A stretch of 64,000 nt of DNA from Cafeteria roenbergensis. Its lineage: Eukaryota; Sar; Bigyra; Bicosoecida; Cafeteriaceae. The stretch is taken from the NCBI GenBank assembly GCA_008330645.1, contig VLTN01000019.1:485958-549957 (forward strand), read 5' to 3'. Below, piece after piece: positions 28,776 through 38,800 of the stretch. Position 1 is the first letter of the stretch. Each line of letters begins with the position of its first letter. The notes beneath the pieces are model-generated. The model ran no database searches. It had not been told where the DNA came from and saw nothing but the letters and a program-made list of their open reading frames with translations. A program made the position numbers and the translations under genes.

Positions 28776-31100
28776 ATGGCTGTCGCCCAAGGTGCGTGGG
28801 CATGCCGAAATGGGAGCTGTCTCGCGTCGCAGTCACCCTTTCCTGGTGCCGCCAAGGCAGGCTGGGCTCATCGCATCGGCAGTCACTGCGTGTGTGCGGT
28901 TTGACTTGTCCTCGCAGATGCGACCGGGGTGCCGCGGGAGTGGCTGGTCCAGCTTGGCAGCGGGTGGTACGCCTTTATCGGCACGAGCGGCGTCGCGTTT
29001 GCCCTGGCGACCACGTACGCTTGCTCCCAGTTTCTGCATCGGACCTTGGAACTGTCGCGTGCTGCGAAGCGGTCGCGCTCCGTCGCGGCCCGCAGCGGCG
29101 GCTGCACCACAGAGTACCGAAGGCTCATGATGGGCCTCTCGACAGTTGCCTTGGCGCTGCGAACGCTCTGGCACCTGGACCCGGCATCATTTGAGGGCAT
29201 ATTGCCGCGCGCAGTGAGCTTCCTCTTGCTGCGGGTCCCGCAGTGCGTCCTGTTCCTCCAGGCGCTCTTCGTCGTGGCCTTCACGTGAGTTGCCGTCCGC
29301 CTCGGCGAAGCCCGCTTCCCCAATCCCCTCGCGCGGCTTTCGCCGTGCCCGGCAATGGCTTCGCCGCGTGCCCATGCCATCACATGCAGCCGCACCACCT
29401 CGGTGGCGCCGCTCCTCGTGCTCCTGCCGTCGCTCTGGGGGGTCTGCTGCCATGCGAGCGGGCCGGCGAGTTGCACAGTTTCCCCGCGACGCCTTGCCTC
29501 GGCCCTCCCTCCGCGCAGGCGGCGATTCACCATCTCGATGCTCAAGCTGTCCAGAATCAAGTCCAAAATCACTGTGGGGCGGTACAAGTACGTCTTTGCC
29601 GTCGTGGCGGTGCTTCTCGTTGTCGCCGTGGCCTGCGGCTTCGTCGGCTCGCTCGGAACGCTTGCCACTCCGCTTCACCTGGCCGAGCAAGGCATTTTCG
29701 CGTCGGTCGCCGTGTTTACCACAACCGCGGGCTTTGTGTTCGCCAGAGGCTTTCGCGCTGCGACGAGCTCCACGGGGGCGCCCAGTCCGGTGGCCACGCA
29801 GTCCCCGTTGACGTTGCCGCCCGGTCGCTCCAAGGCGCTCCCGGCGCCTCCTCGCGCCGCAGCGCAGCCCCCGGGTGGCGCGCAGGCAGCCGCTCCGGCC
29901 TCGGATGCAGCTGGCGCCGTCACTCGCGCCGCCTCTGCGCCCGACGCCGCCAGCGACGGCGTTGGCGGGGACGGGCGATGGGCCAACCCCATCGTGCGCC
30001 TCTCTCGCTCCTTCCGGATGTCGTTTCGGTCGTCCAGGAGCATCTTCTCGTCTGCGTCGGGCAGCGGGTTCGGTTCGGGCTCGCCCACGCAGGCCGGGCA
30101 GGGGCAGTCGGTGCGGGCGCGGCGTGGCTCCAGGATGGCGGCGCAGATGCAGGGCGCAGTCTTCGTCGGCATCGCAGGGGCGGTGGGTATGGGCGCGGCG
30201 CTTGCGTGGTCCGTGGCCACCGGCCTGCCGACTCCGCAGGAGTGGCTCTCGTTCACTGCGCTCTTCCGGGCCCTCGAGCTCGTGCTGGCCTCCTCAGCCC
30301 TCTACACAGTCGCCAGCGCGAGGAACAGGCTGGCCCGCCCCGTGTGCCCCTACCACCTCCTGGACTTTGCCCTCTGCGTGTGGTGGCCGCAGTGCCCCTG
30401 CCCGCGCAAGAAGCGCTTGCGGCCGCACATCGCAGGCGAGGCGCCCGGCGCTCCCGCCGCCGTGGAGGCTGCCGCCGCGCCGCTGCCTCTTCGCGCTCCG
30501 CAGAAGCAGGAAAGGCCCTCGCTGGGACGAGACATGTCGTTCCGCAGCAGGCTCCAGCTGCAGGTGCTGGCTTCGACCGCGTCTCCCGCGGCAAAGCAGC
30601 CGCGCGGTCGCGTTCCCCGCTCGCGGGCCTCGCGGACGTACGGGCCGCAGGGGGCGCTTGTCCCTGATGCGGACGCTGGGGGGCAGTCTCTGGCAACGGC
30701 GCAGCTGGGGCCGGCGCGCGCTCAGCTGGCCTCCAGAGACGCTCGCGCCAAGTTTGCGCGGCCCGCGCCGCCGCCCAAGCCGAGCAACCGCGTGCCAAGC
30801 GCGCTGGCCGCCACCGCGGCGGAGCCGTCGACCTGCCACGCGCAGGGCGCCGACTGCTTGCCCGCAGACTCCCAGGTGGGGGCTGTTGGGGGCGGTATTG
30901 ACGATGCGGAGTTGCTCGACGGCTCCGACCGCAAACGCGCTCCGAGCGGCACTGCGCTCAGCGAGAGCGACGGAGCAGGCAGCAGCAGCGACGAGTGCGA
31001 CTCGGAGAGTGACGGCTCGGACTCCGACTCCGCCCGCGGCACGAGGCTGCCAAGGATGCCTCGTGTCTCGGTGCTGAGCTGGACGGCGGAGAAGAGTTGA
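28776..31100 (+). CDS. Seven-transmembrane protein, orphan
   Basis: Exons are 28776-28791 (16 nt, MAVAQ), 28918-29284 and 29519-31100, joined by GTGCG/GTGAG donors and CGCAG acceptors, giving 654 residues. Both split codons (Asp6, Thr128) are restored. Hydrophobic segments lie near residues 22-44, 75-91, 103-127, 152-172, 185-203, 340-362 and 370-393. There are seven, with a long Ser/Pro/Ala-rich loop of about 135 residues between the fifth and sixth and a ~260-residue disordered tail rich in acidic Ser clusters near the end (DSESDGSDSDS). Basic residues flank helices 3-4 (TRRFTISMLKLSRIKSK). The count suggests a GPCR-like or TOM1/THH1-like receptor, but I see no DRY, NPxxY or other signature. 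Function is unknown. The tiny first exon is supported only by splice consensus, phase and its ATG. Confidence 0.68.
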
Positions 31101-31372
31101 CGGCGCGCTCCCCGCGCGGCGCGGCAACTTTGTGTCTGTATTTTCGTGATGGGCATGTCGGCTGGCAGGCCAAAGGAAAGCCTGAGACTGGTGTCTGTCA
31201 TTATTCTCGCGGGCTTGCTTGCGCCTGGGCGCTGGCACTCGTGTGCTGCCGCAGAGCCGAACACGCCATTCGCAGCTCCACAGTGCTGCAAGTCACTCGC
31301 GCGCACAGCCCCCCCGCCCCCGCGCGTGCTCCCGAGGAGCCCCGCAAATCCGATTCGGAGACTGGGCTCGCG

Positions 31373-32977
31373 ATGCTTGCGCTCAAGCGGGCCCGGCGGT
31401 CGGCCATTTGGGGCCTGCGCCACGCGCGGCGGTTCGCGTCCGCTGCCGAAGCCGCACAGGCGGAAAGCGCGGCCCTTGCAGCCGTGCGGCAGGTGGTGGA
31501 ACCTGTCACGGGTCTTTCCTTGGAACAAGTTGGAATGGACGTGAGCGTCCGGGCGAAGGGGGCCTCGCTCCCGTCAGCGACTTCGGCCGCCACCGGCGGC
31601 AAGGGACCGAGCTTGGTTGCCTCCATCGAGCTCTCTTCGGGGGCCTACCCGGAGCGGCCCGCTCTGGAAGCCGCCGTCAAGGGCGCCCTACTGTCAGTGG
31701 CCGGGCTTCCGCCGTCTACCGGCGTGGAGGTTCAGATGAGGCTGCGTGCGCCGCGCGCAAGGCCGCACGTCACTGAGCTCCGCCGCAGGGCGACCATGGT
31801 GACTGACGGGCTGAGCGAGGTCACGTCCATCATCGGCGTGTCTAGCTGCAAGGGCGGCGTGGGGAAGAGCACGGTGGCCCTCAACCTGGCCTACAGCCTC
31901 GCCGAAATGGGCGGCAGGGTGGGCCTGTTCGACGCCGACGTCTACGGCCCGTCGCTGCCCAGCCTGGTGCAGCCGGAGGACACCGCGGTGGTCCGCCTCG
32001 CCGACAAGGGCTGGCTGCGCCCGCTGTCCCACCACGGCGTCCGCCTCATGTCGTACGGGTGGGTGGCTCCCCGCGGCGACGACGGCGAGCGCGGCGGCGC
32101 CGCGATGAGGGGCCCCATGGCTAGCAGCGTGGTCCAGCAGCTGTCGCAGCTCACCGACTGGGGAGCCCTCGACGTGCTGGTGGTGGACATGCCCCCGGGC
32201 ACCGGCGACGTCGTCATCACCCTGGGCCAGAAGCTCGCCTTCTCAGGCGCCGTCATCGTCACCACGCCGCACCCGCTGGCCCGCGTCGACGTCCGAAAGG
32301 GGGTGGAGCTGTTCCAGCGCATGCGCGTGCCCTCCCTCGCCCTCGTCAACAACATGGCCTACCTCCGCCCCTCCGCTGCCGCGCCTGCGGTTCACCCGTT
32401 CGGCCAAGCAGCCGACGAGCTCGCGGCGCTGCAGAGTCGCTTCGACATCCCGGCTGCAGCGTCCGTCCCTCTGGACGCCGCCCTGGGAGCAGCGCCCAGC
32501 GAGTGGCCCTACCGCTCGCCGGAGGTTCTCGACGAAGTGGGCGGGCAGAGCTCCCGGCCCTTTGCGAACCTGGCCGACTCGCTCGCCCGCGAGCTGATGC
32601 GCCGCGAGCACAGCGCGGCGATCAAGGCGAGGCGGGCGGAGACAGCGCGGGATGCAGACGGGACGGACGCCGCAGGCCGCGGCGTCGCGTTTGTCGGCGG
32701 GGCCGGCGGCATCGAGGCGGGCATTGCGCCCGGCGGTGACGCAATTGTTGTGCGCGCATTCCGCGACGACGGCGCGGAGCAGCACGCCGTGGCGGCAGTG
32801 GCCGCTCGCCGGGCGAGCCTCGCTGCGGATGCTGGCGCGCCTGAGGACGTGCACGAGGGCGTGACGGCGCTGGCGTGCGCACCCGAGGGGAACTACGCCG
32901 TAGCAGTGCGCTTCAGCGACGGCCACGAAGCGATCCTGCCCCTGGAGGAGCTGCTCCGGCTCGGCCGAGGCAGCTGA
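31373..32977 (+). CDS. HCF101: HCF101-type P-loop ATPase / Fe-S cluster carrier (Mrp/NBP35 family)
   Basis: Intronless, 534 residues from ATG 31373. The frame extends upstream without an ATG, but the family alignment begins just after this one. Domain order is that of HCF101: MIP18/DUF59-like (about 38-130: RQVVEPVTGLSLEQVGMDVS), then a Mrp/ApbC ATPase with the deviant Walker A CKGGVGKST (159-167), DADVYGPSLP, MPPGTGDVV (from 273) and VVDMPP, then a C-terminal DUF971 domain (GNYAVAVRFSDGHEAILPLE). The Mrp/NBP35 CxxC is absent: the VNNMAYL block (about 326-332) runs on to HPFG without cysteines, as in plant HCF101. HCF101 moves [4Fe-4S] clusters to targets, photosystem I in plastids. The N-terminus MLALKRARRSAIWGLRHARR is basic, amphipathic and lacks acids, so a mitochondrial location is likely; this is inference. 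Confidence 0.9.
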   Translation: MLALKRARRSAIWGLRHARRFASAAEAAQAESAALAAVRQVVEPVTGLSLEQVGMDVSVRAKGASLPSATSAATGGKGPSLVASIELSSGAYPERPALEAAVKGALLSVAGLPPSTGVEVQMRLRAPRARPHVTELRRRATMVTDGLSEVTSIIGVSSCKGGVGKSTVALNLAYSLAEMGGRVGLFDADVYGPSLPSLVQPEDTAVVRLADKGWLRPLSHHGVRLMSYGWVAPRGDDGERGGAAMRGPMASSVVQQLSQLTDWGALDVLVVDMPPGTGDVVITLGQKLAFSGAVIVTTPHPLARVDVRKGVELFQRMRVPSLALVNNMAYLRPSAAAPAVHPFGQAADELAALQSRFDIPAAASVPLDAALGAAPSEWPYRSPEVLDEVGGQSSRPFANLADSLARELMRREHSAAIKARRAETARDADGTDAAGRGVAFVGGAGGIEAGIAPGGDAIVVRAFRDDGAEQHAVAAVAARRASLAADAGAPEDVHEGVTALACAPEGNYAVAVRFSDGHEAILPLEELLRLGRGS

Positions 32978-33604
32978 TGACAATGACAGCTGCGGGGGGC
33001 GTCGGGTGCGAGTGGAGAGTGCGAGGGGTCGTCCTCCCGCCTTGAGCGCGCTCAGCTGGGGGCTCGGCTCGGACTGCGCTGGTGGGCGTGCGGCTGCGGG
33101 GATGGGGCCCCTCGTGCGTGCGCGGCCGCCCTGCGAGCCGCAAGCGCTGATTGGGCGGCTGTGAGGGCAAGATGCTGAAGTGATCGGTTGCCGCCGGCTG
33201 CCTGCCTTGGCGCGACGCGCCAACGCGCGGTGAGAGGCCTCGCCTCGGCACTGGCGCCTCTATCGCAAGCGCTCGCTCGCTCAACCGCACGCAAACTTCC
33301 ACACAAACAAGTCCGGTGGCGAAACGCCCGGGCCCAAACCTTGCACCCCCCCTCTTTCATCCCTCAGCACCCCCCCCCCCCCCCCCGTCTGGGTGGCTGT
33401 GCTCCGCTAAACAGCACCCGACGCTCCGCTGCGGTGGCGAGACCGCCAGCACGCGAGCCGACACAAATCGGCCGTCTGACGAGCGCAATCGAGCCACGCC
33501 GGACGAGCGCGGCGCCACTTTGGCGGCGGCGTCGCGAAGACAAGCAGTGGCAAGGGCCAGCGCTCCGGCCGCGACCAGGGCGCCGGGTCTGGGGGGCTCC
33601 GGGC
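32978..33604. other. Convergent intergenic region with poly-C tract
   Basis: 627 bp between the stops of HCF101 (+) and the SPRY gene (-). It should hold two 3'UTRs and polyadenylation regions. A 17-base C run occupies 33370-33386. No ORF on either strand has a plausible product; the apparent ones are Arg/Pro/Ala shadows. No canonical AATAAA was seen. Confidence 0.5.
33370..33386 (+). repeat. Poly-C (17) homopolymer
   Basis: An uninterrupted run of 17 cytosines in the convergent spacer, probably prone to slippage and to sequencing error. On the - strand it is a poly-G run downstream of the SPRY stop. Confidence 0.85.
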
Positions 33605-34977
33605 CTAGGCTGTCGCGGCCTTGCCCAGACGCGCGCCGACGGGCTCCGCGAGTTCGACCAGCGAGTCCGATACCTTGCCCCAGCCGTTACCCAGGCAGAG
33701 GTGCACGCAGCTGGAGCCCGAGAGAGAGATTGCCGGAAGCACGCGCGTCTTGTCCTCCGGCGTGATGAAGATCTCGTGGGCCATGGCCCCGTTGCGGTAG
33801 ATGGACATCTTCGTTCCGGGGCGGTCGACCACGACCCCGATGGTCTCCCCGCCGGTGATGGGTGCCCACCCCTCGAGGGCCTCGCCCTTGCCGTCCGCGG
33901 GGGCCTCAGCGAACACTGCGCCGTCGAGCAGGCTCATCGCCCAGCTGCCGTCAGACTGGCCGATGCCCTGGCCCATGCTCTCGTTGAGTGGGAGGACGGT
34001 GGACACGACACCCAGGCGGATTGTACCCCTGGGCACGCCTGCGGGAAGCTTGACCTCGAAGCACGAGCGCATGTCCGACGCAATGGGCAGGCGGAAGGCG
34101 ACTGAGGCGAGCTTGGAAGTGGCGCGCAGCTTAAGGCCGCCCTCGATCGTGGCGGTTCCGCTCAGGATGCGCACGGTGCTCTCCAGGGACGGCTCGCAGC
34201 CAGGCGCAGCCTGCATGCCCGAGCGCGCCATTGTGAACAGGCGCATCGCTGCGGGCTCCGAGGGGGACTGCTCGCCGCCGGAGCGGCTGGCCATGGGGTC
34301 TGGAACCGCCTCGGGGGCGCTGGAGGCGCCGGCAGCCGCGGCAGCGGACTCGAAGCGGGAGGCAGCCGCCGCGGCGGCGGGGCCCGGAACGATCGGGTTG
34401 GTGTTGTCTGCCGACGGACTCGCCTCCGCTGCCCCTGGCGACTTGGGCTTGCTGTGGACCATTTCTACGGCGGGCTTGTCGTCGCGCGTCGCGGGCCGGG
34501 CCGACGGGCGCCGCCTCACCCGGCGGCAGGGGGCTTTGCAGCAGCTCTCAGCAATGTCGCCGCAGGCGCAGCGGCCGAAGGTCAGGAACGCCACAACCGC
34601 GTAGAGGATGACCCATGGCCAGAATGTGAAGAAGCTGACCGCCGCAAACATCTCCCCCGAGGTGATAGGCCTGCAGTTCTCGTTGGTGTGCGAGCAAACC
34701 TCCACCGTGCTCGAGTTGCCCAAGTGCTGCGCCGAGACGACCCGCCCCACCAGCGCGAGGCCCGCCGCCGCCTTCAACAGGACTGCGAAAGGGCACGCGA
34801 TCACGGGGGTTCGCGCGCAGGGCGATGGAGTGCTGGGAGGGGGATCGCCGGGCTCGCCGCAAGGGCACCGCAATCTCCGTGCAATGGCGCCGCGTTCGCC
34901 TCGCCCGCTGCGCGAGCGCCGGGCTCGCAGTGGGGGCGGGGCGCCTCGCAGCTGGCAGCTCGCTCACAGGGACTCAT
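33605..34977 (-). CDS. Single-pass membrane protein with CX6C ectodomain and SPRY domain
   Basis: Exons are 34968-34977 (10 nt: MSP plus one base) and 33605-34782, joined by GTGAG...CGCAG with a restored Phe codon, giving 395 residues. Without this exon the frame has no ATG before the membrane helix. The N-terminus is a signal peptide, MSPFLLKAAAGLALVGRVVSA, cut before QHLGN. A short ectodomain holds C33-SHTNEN-C40-RPITS. A membrane helix (about 51-72, FFTFWPWVILYAVVAFLTF) and a Cys-rich juxtamembrane stretch (CACGDIAESCCKAPC) follow, a likely palmitoylation site. Then come an Ala/Pro-rich linker and a SPRY/B30.2-type domain (about 240-395: TIEGGLKLRATS, TIRLGVVST, GETIGVVVDRPGTKMSIYRNG, LPAISLSGSSCVHLCLG). 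SPRY domains bind proteins or peptides, so this looks like a membrane-tethered adaptor. The divergent neighbour shares its N-terminal module. Confidence 0.8.
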
Positions 34978-35155
34978 GGCCGCTCCGCCTCGGGCTCGCT
35001 CGCCCTGGCTTCCAGAAAGCCTGCAGACGTGAGCGAAATTGGCACGATTGCCGCAAAAACTCGTTGGACTCGACGCTGCTTTGCCGCCGCTGGTCGATCG
35101 CCAGCGCCGGCCCTGCGGTCCTCGGCCGGCCCAGCACCTGCCGGGACGCGGAGCA
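34978..35155. promoter_or_regulatory. Shared promoter of the CX6C-TM gene pair
   Basis: 178 bp between the ATGs of the SPRY membrane protein (-) and the 75-residue protein (+). Because the two products share an N-terminal module, co-expression from this segment is plausible. No TATA box is visible. The assignment rests on orientation and spacing. Confidence 0.45.
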
Positions 35156-35598
35156 ATGGCGTCGGCGCGCGCTGCTGCGTGGGCCCTGCTCCTCGTGTGC
35201 CTCTGGCACGCTGCCAGCGCCCAGTACTTTGGCAACGGTGAGGGGAGCGCGGGCCGCACGGGCGCCCTTGGCACCCCAATGTTCGCCGCCCACGACCGCC
35301 CGCGCCGTGGCCCCTGCCCTCCCCGCCCTCCCCGCCGCAGCGACGGGGACGATTGTGTGCACGCATGACAATCCGGATTGCCGCCCAGGTGAGCCTCAGA
35401 CGGGCGGAACAGCTCGCGCGGCGCGGGCCGTTCCGCAACCGGGAAATTGACTCGCTCCCGGCAATGTCTCCCAGCCGCCTGCTTGCCATTCCCCGCGCAG
35501 TGACAAGCAGCGAGCTGGGGGCCGTCGTGTCCGTGATGACGGTGATTCCGTGGATCGGGCTTTGCGCCGCTGCCGCGTTTTTCACGTTCGCGGGATAG
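35156..35598 (+). CDS. 75-residue CX6C-TM mini-protein, paralogue of the SPRY protein N-terminus
   Basis: Exons are 35156-35237, 35341-35388 and 35501-35598; both introns (103 and 112 bp) are GTGAG...CGCAG and in phase 1. Residues 1-22 are a signal peptide ending AASA. The mature part is QYFGN, a seven-residue link, C34-THDNPD-C41-RPVTSSE, then a membrane helix (about 48-70) that ends FFTFAG at the stop. It aligns without gaps over about 54 residues to the SPRY protein N-terminus, with about half of positions identical, including SAQ, GN, both Cys of CX6C, CRP, TS, E, PW and the F-TF end. The short ectodomain would be luminal or extracellular with one disulphide. Each exon is short but the frame is restored twice, and the paralogy independently confirms the model. 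No known family is recognised. Confidence 0.8.
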
Positions 35599-35820
35599 TC
35601 CACTCGCTCGCAGCGACCGGAGGGCGTGGGATGGCGGGTGCTTGCGTCTCCCCCTTTCCGCCCTTGGGGTCTGCTGCACTGCTTAGAGTGTTCGGGGGTT
35701 GCTTGTTCTGCGACTTTGCGTATGTGTGTGTGCACGGCTTCCGCTGCACAACCAGTCAGACGTTCGGGGCGCCGGGCACGCTCCCCGCTCACGACCACTC
35801 ACCCTCCCCTGCACCACCCC

Positions 35821-38800
35821 TCACTCTGGCGGGGCAACGAGATCCAGCGCGCCGCTCGAACCACCAGCAAGCAGGTCCACGTCGTCGGCAACGACGTCGT
35901 CGCCAGCGTGGCTCCCGCTCCCGCGCGGCTGCCCCGCCTCCGACGCGTGCTCCACGTCGTGCAGCGCCTCGCGCGTCACGCGCTCCGCAACCGCCCGCTG
36001 GTAGGCCGGGTCGGCCGCGCGCGCCGCCTCGGCCTTGGCGCTTGCCGTCGCCTCCGCCTGCGCCGCTGCCCACGGCCGCACGCGCTTCGAGTCAGGGATG
36101 TCCGGCCGCTCCGCCCGGGCGCGCGCGTCGGCGGCGAAGCGGTCCGCGCGGATGCCGGGGTTGGTCGCGGCGGCCCCGGGGCCGAGCGAGTAGTCGACTG
36201 GCGTTGTGGGCCGCATGCCCCCCACGATCGGGGACCCCGCGCGCCCGCGGCTGCGGGGCCTCGACGACGACGATGTGCCGGGCCGCGTCCCGCTCGACTT
36301 GCGGCGCATCGGCGCCGCGAAGCCGCCCTCCGCCAGCATGGACGCCTCCTCGAACAGCGCCGCCGCCTCCCGCACAGAGGCCTCGTGCCGCGACGGCCGA
36401 CGGGCCCCCCGCGGGGGAGTCCCGGCCCTGCCTTGCGCGGATCCGCCCCTGGCGCGCGGCCCGCTGAGCGACTCCGCACCGGCCGCGCCTGAGCTCGACC
36501 CGCGGACCCGCCGCCCGATGCCGGTCAGGCTGCGCTCCGCCAGCGCCGCGTCCAGGCTCTCGGCGTCGATCAGCCCCGCAGGCACTGCGGACCCCGCCCT
36601 GACCGGCACGTCCGCGCCCGAGCCGGCAGCCACGCGGTCAAGCCCCTTGTCGATCACGGCCCGATCCGCGGCAGGGGTCGCTGCCGCAATCACCGCGGCC
36701 GCCTCTGCCGCGTCCAGCGCCTCTGTCGCGTCCCGGCCCTCGGCCCGCGCCGCTCGGGCGGCCGCTTCCTCCACAGCGCCGCCCGGTCTCTGGCGGGGGG
36801 CGGGGCCGCCCCCGGCCCTGCCCGCCTCCGCGCGAGTCTGCCCCCACCTCTCCACGTCCTGCCCTCGCTGCCTGGCGCGGTCGCCCGCTGCGCCGCGCCC
36901 TCTGGTCGACGTGGCGCCCATAGTCGACGACAGCCGCTCACGGGGTCCCTGCGTGCCCGACCGGCCGCTGGCCCCGGGATCCATGCCCGATGCGGCGGCG
37001 CGGCTCATCGCAGGGAGCAGCGACGCCGAGCCCGTGGCCGTGGCCGCGGCAGCACCCTTGCTCCGGCGCCCGCGCGGCCGCGCCTTGAGCCGGGCCGCCT
37101 CCCACTGCGCCCCCGAGCTCACCAGCGCCGCGGGAGCCAGCCGCTGCGGCTCCGCGTACACCTGCGCCGATTGAGACGACGACATGGCAGGGAGCGACGC
37201 TGTCGACGACGCGACGCCCCGGCGCCCGCGCCTGCTGCCGCCGGCGTGGGCCTTGGCCCCGAAGTGCTCCTCCCGCGCACCGCCTGCGCCCTCCGACCGC
37301 CGCGCCGAGCCTGTGAAGGTGGCGGGGTGGCCCGTCTCCCCCGTGGAGGCGCGGGCCTTGGCCCTGGCGTCGGCAAGCACGGCGGCACCGTCCCGACCGT
37401 CCAGCGCCGATGCGGCGCCGCCGCGGAAGGCAGGCGACTCCCCCGGCTCCAGCGACGTGACCGATGCGGTCCCGTCGCCAGCGAAGCGGGGCGGAGGTGG
37501 GGACACGACCGCGTCGCTCTCCGCGGCCCGCGCGTCAGCGTCCGAGTCGCCCTCGGCGCCCTTGCCCTCCTGGCCGTCCCGGGGCCGCGGGGGCCGCTTT
37601 GAGGACGGCGCGCCCCGCTTCTTGCGCCGGGGAGGGGGCTTGCGACGGCGGCTCGCCATGGCGTCCTCCTCGGCGCGCCGGCGCCGTTCGTCTTCGATGG
37701 CGGCGCGGCGGGCCATGGCGTCGGCCGCGCGCGTGCGCGCCCACTCGTCCGAAGAGCTGATCAGACGAGAGAGGCCCTCGCTGGGAGGTGGGGCGTCCAG
37801 CGTCCCGCTGCCCTCGGTGAGCGCCATAGCCGCGCCAAGCTCAGCGCGGGCCTCCTCCATCTCCGCGCGCAGCCGCTGCGAGCGCCGGATGTGGCTGGCC
37901 ACCGCCGGCGCCGGCCGCGCCCGCAGAGGCGAGAGCTCTGGCCGTGGCTGGCGGGGCATGCCCCTGGGCACCGAGCCGTCCGCGCCCCCTGTGGAGCTCG
38001 GGTTCGCGGCCGAGCGAGCGGCCTCCTGCTGCGCCTGCTGGCGCGCCAGCTGCGCGGACGACCGCCCGCGGCTCGGAGACGTGCTCCCCACAGGGACGGA
38101 ACCGATCCCGAGCGCGTCTGGGGGGGCGCGGGAGTTCATCGACCCCCCGGCGCGCCAGGGAGCGGGCGCCGCGGCGGCCGCCGCACTCGCGCCCGCACCG
38201 GCCCCGCTGCCGCTGCCGCTGCCGCTGCCGCTCCGCGAGGCAGAGCTTGCCGCCGACAGGCGTGCCGCGGCGTCGGCCTTGGCCTTGAGGCGCGCCTCCC
38301 GCGCCCTCCGGCGCCTCGTCTCGGCCTGCTCGGCCTGGAGCGCCGCTTCGGCCGCCTTCCGGCGCAGGCGCGTGGACTGCCTTAGCTGCTGCTCCGTCAT
38401 GCGGGCCTGCTTGTCCTCGGCGACGTGCATGGGGACGCCGGCGACCACCTCCTCCGTGGCGAGGATGCGCTCGTTGCCAGTCAGCCGGCGCGCCTTGACT
38501 CGTTGCGGGCCTGTCAGCTGCAGCGTCACGCGGCCGTCAGCGGGCAGCGCCAGCGAGGACGGGTCCATCTCGGGGGAGAGGAGGCGCATCGCGGCATGGC
38601 TTCGCTGGGGAGAGGCCCGCTCGGCGAAGGACTCGCCGAGGTCGTCGCGGCGAGAGACTCCCGCCCAGCCGTCCGCCGCCTGGCTGTCGCCCGAAGGGCT
38701 GGAGGGACGGCGGCGGCCGGCGTCGCCTCCGGCGCCCATGCCCGGCTCTCCCATGCCAGCAAAGCGAGGGGGCACAGCGGCGAAGGCGTACCCGCTCAGG

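Noticed and set aside
31097-31372. N-terminal extension of HCF101 from 31097
   Set aside because: No ATG occurs in it, the sequence is not conserved in the family, and it overlaps the likely promoter.
34783-34873. SPRY gene starting at 34873 without splicing
   Set aside because: The first codon would be TTG and no signal peptide forms at the N-terminus. The spliced model gives an ATG and a good signal peptide, matching its paralogue.
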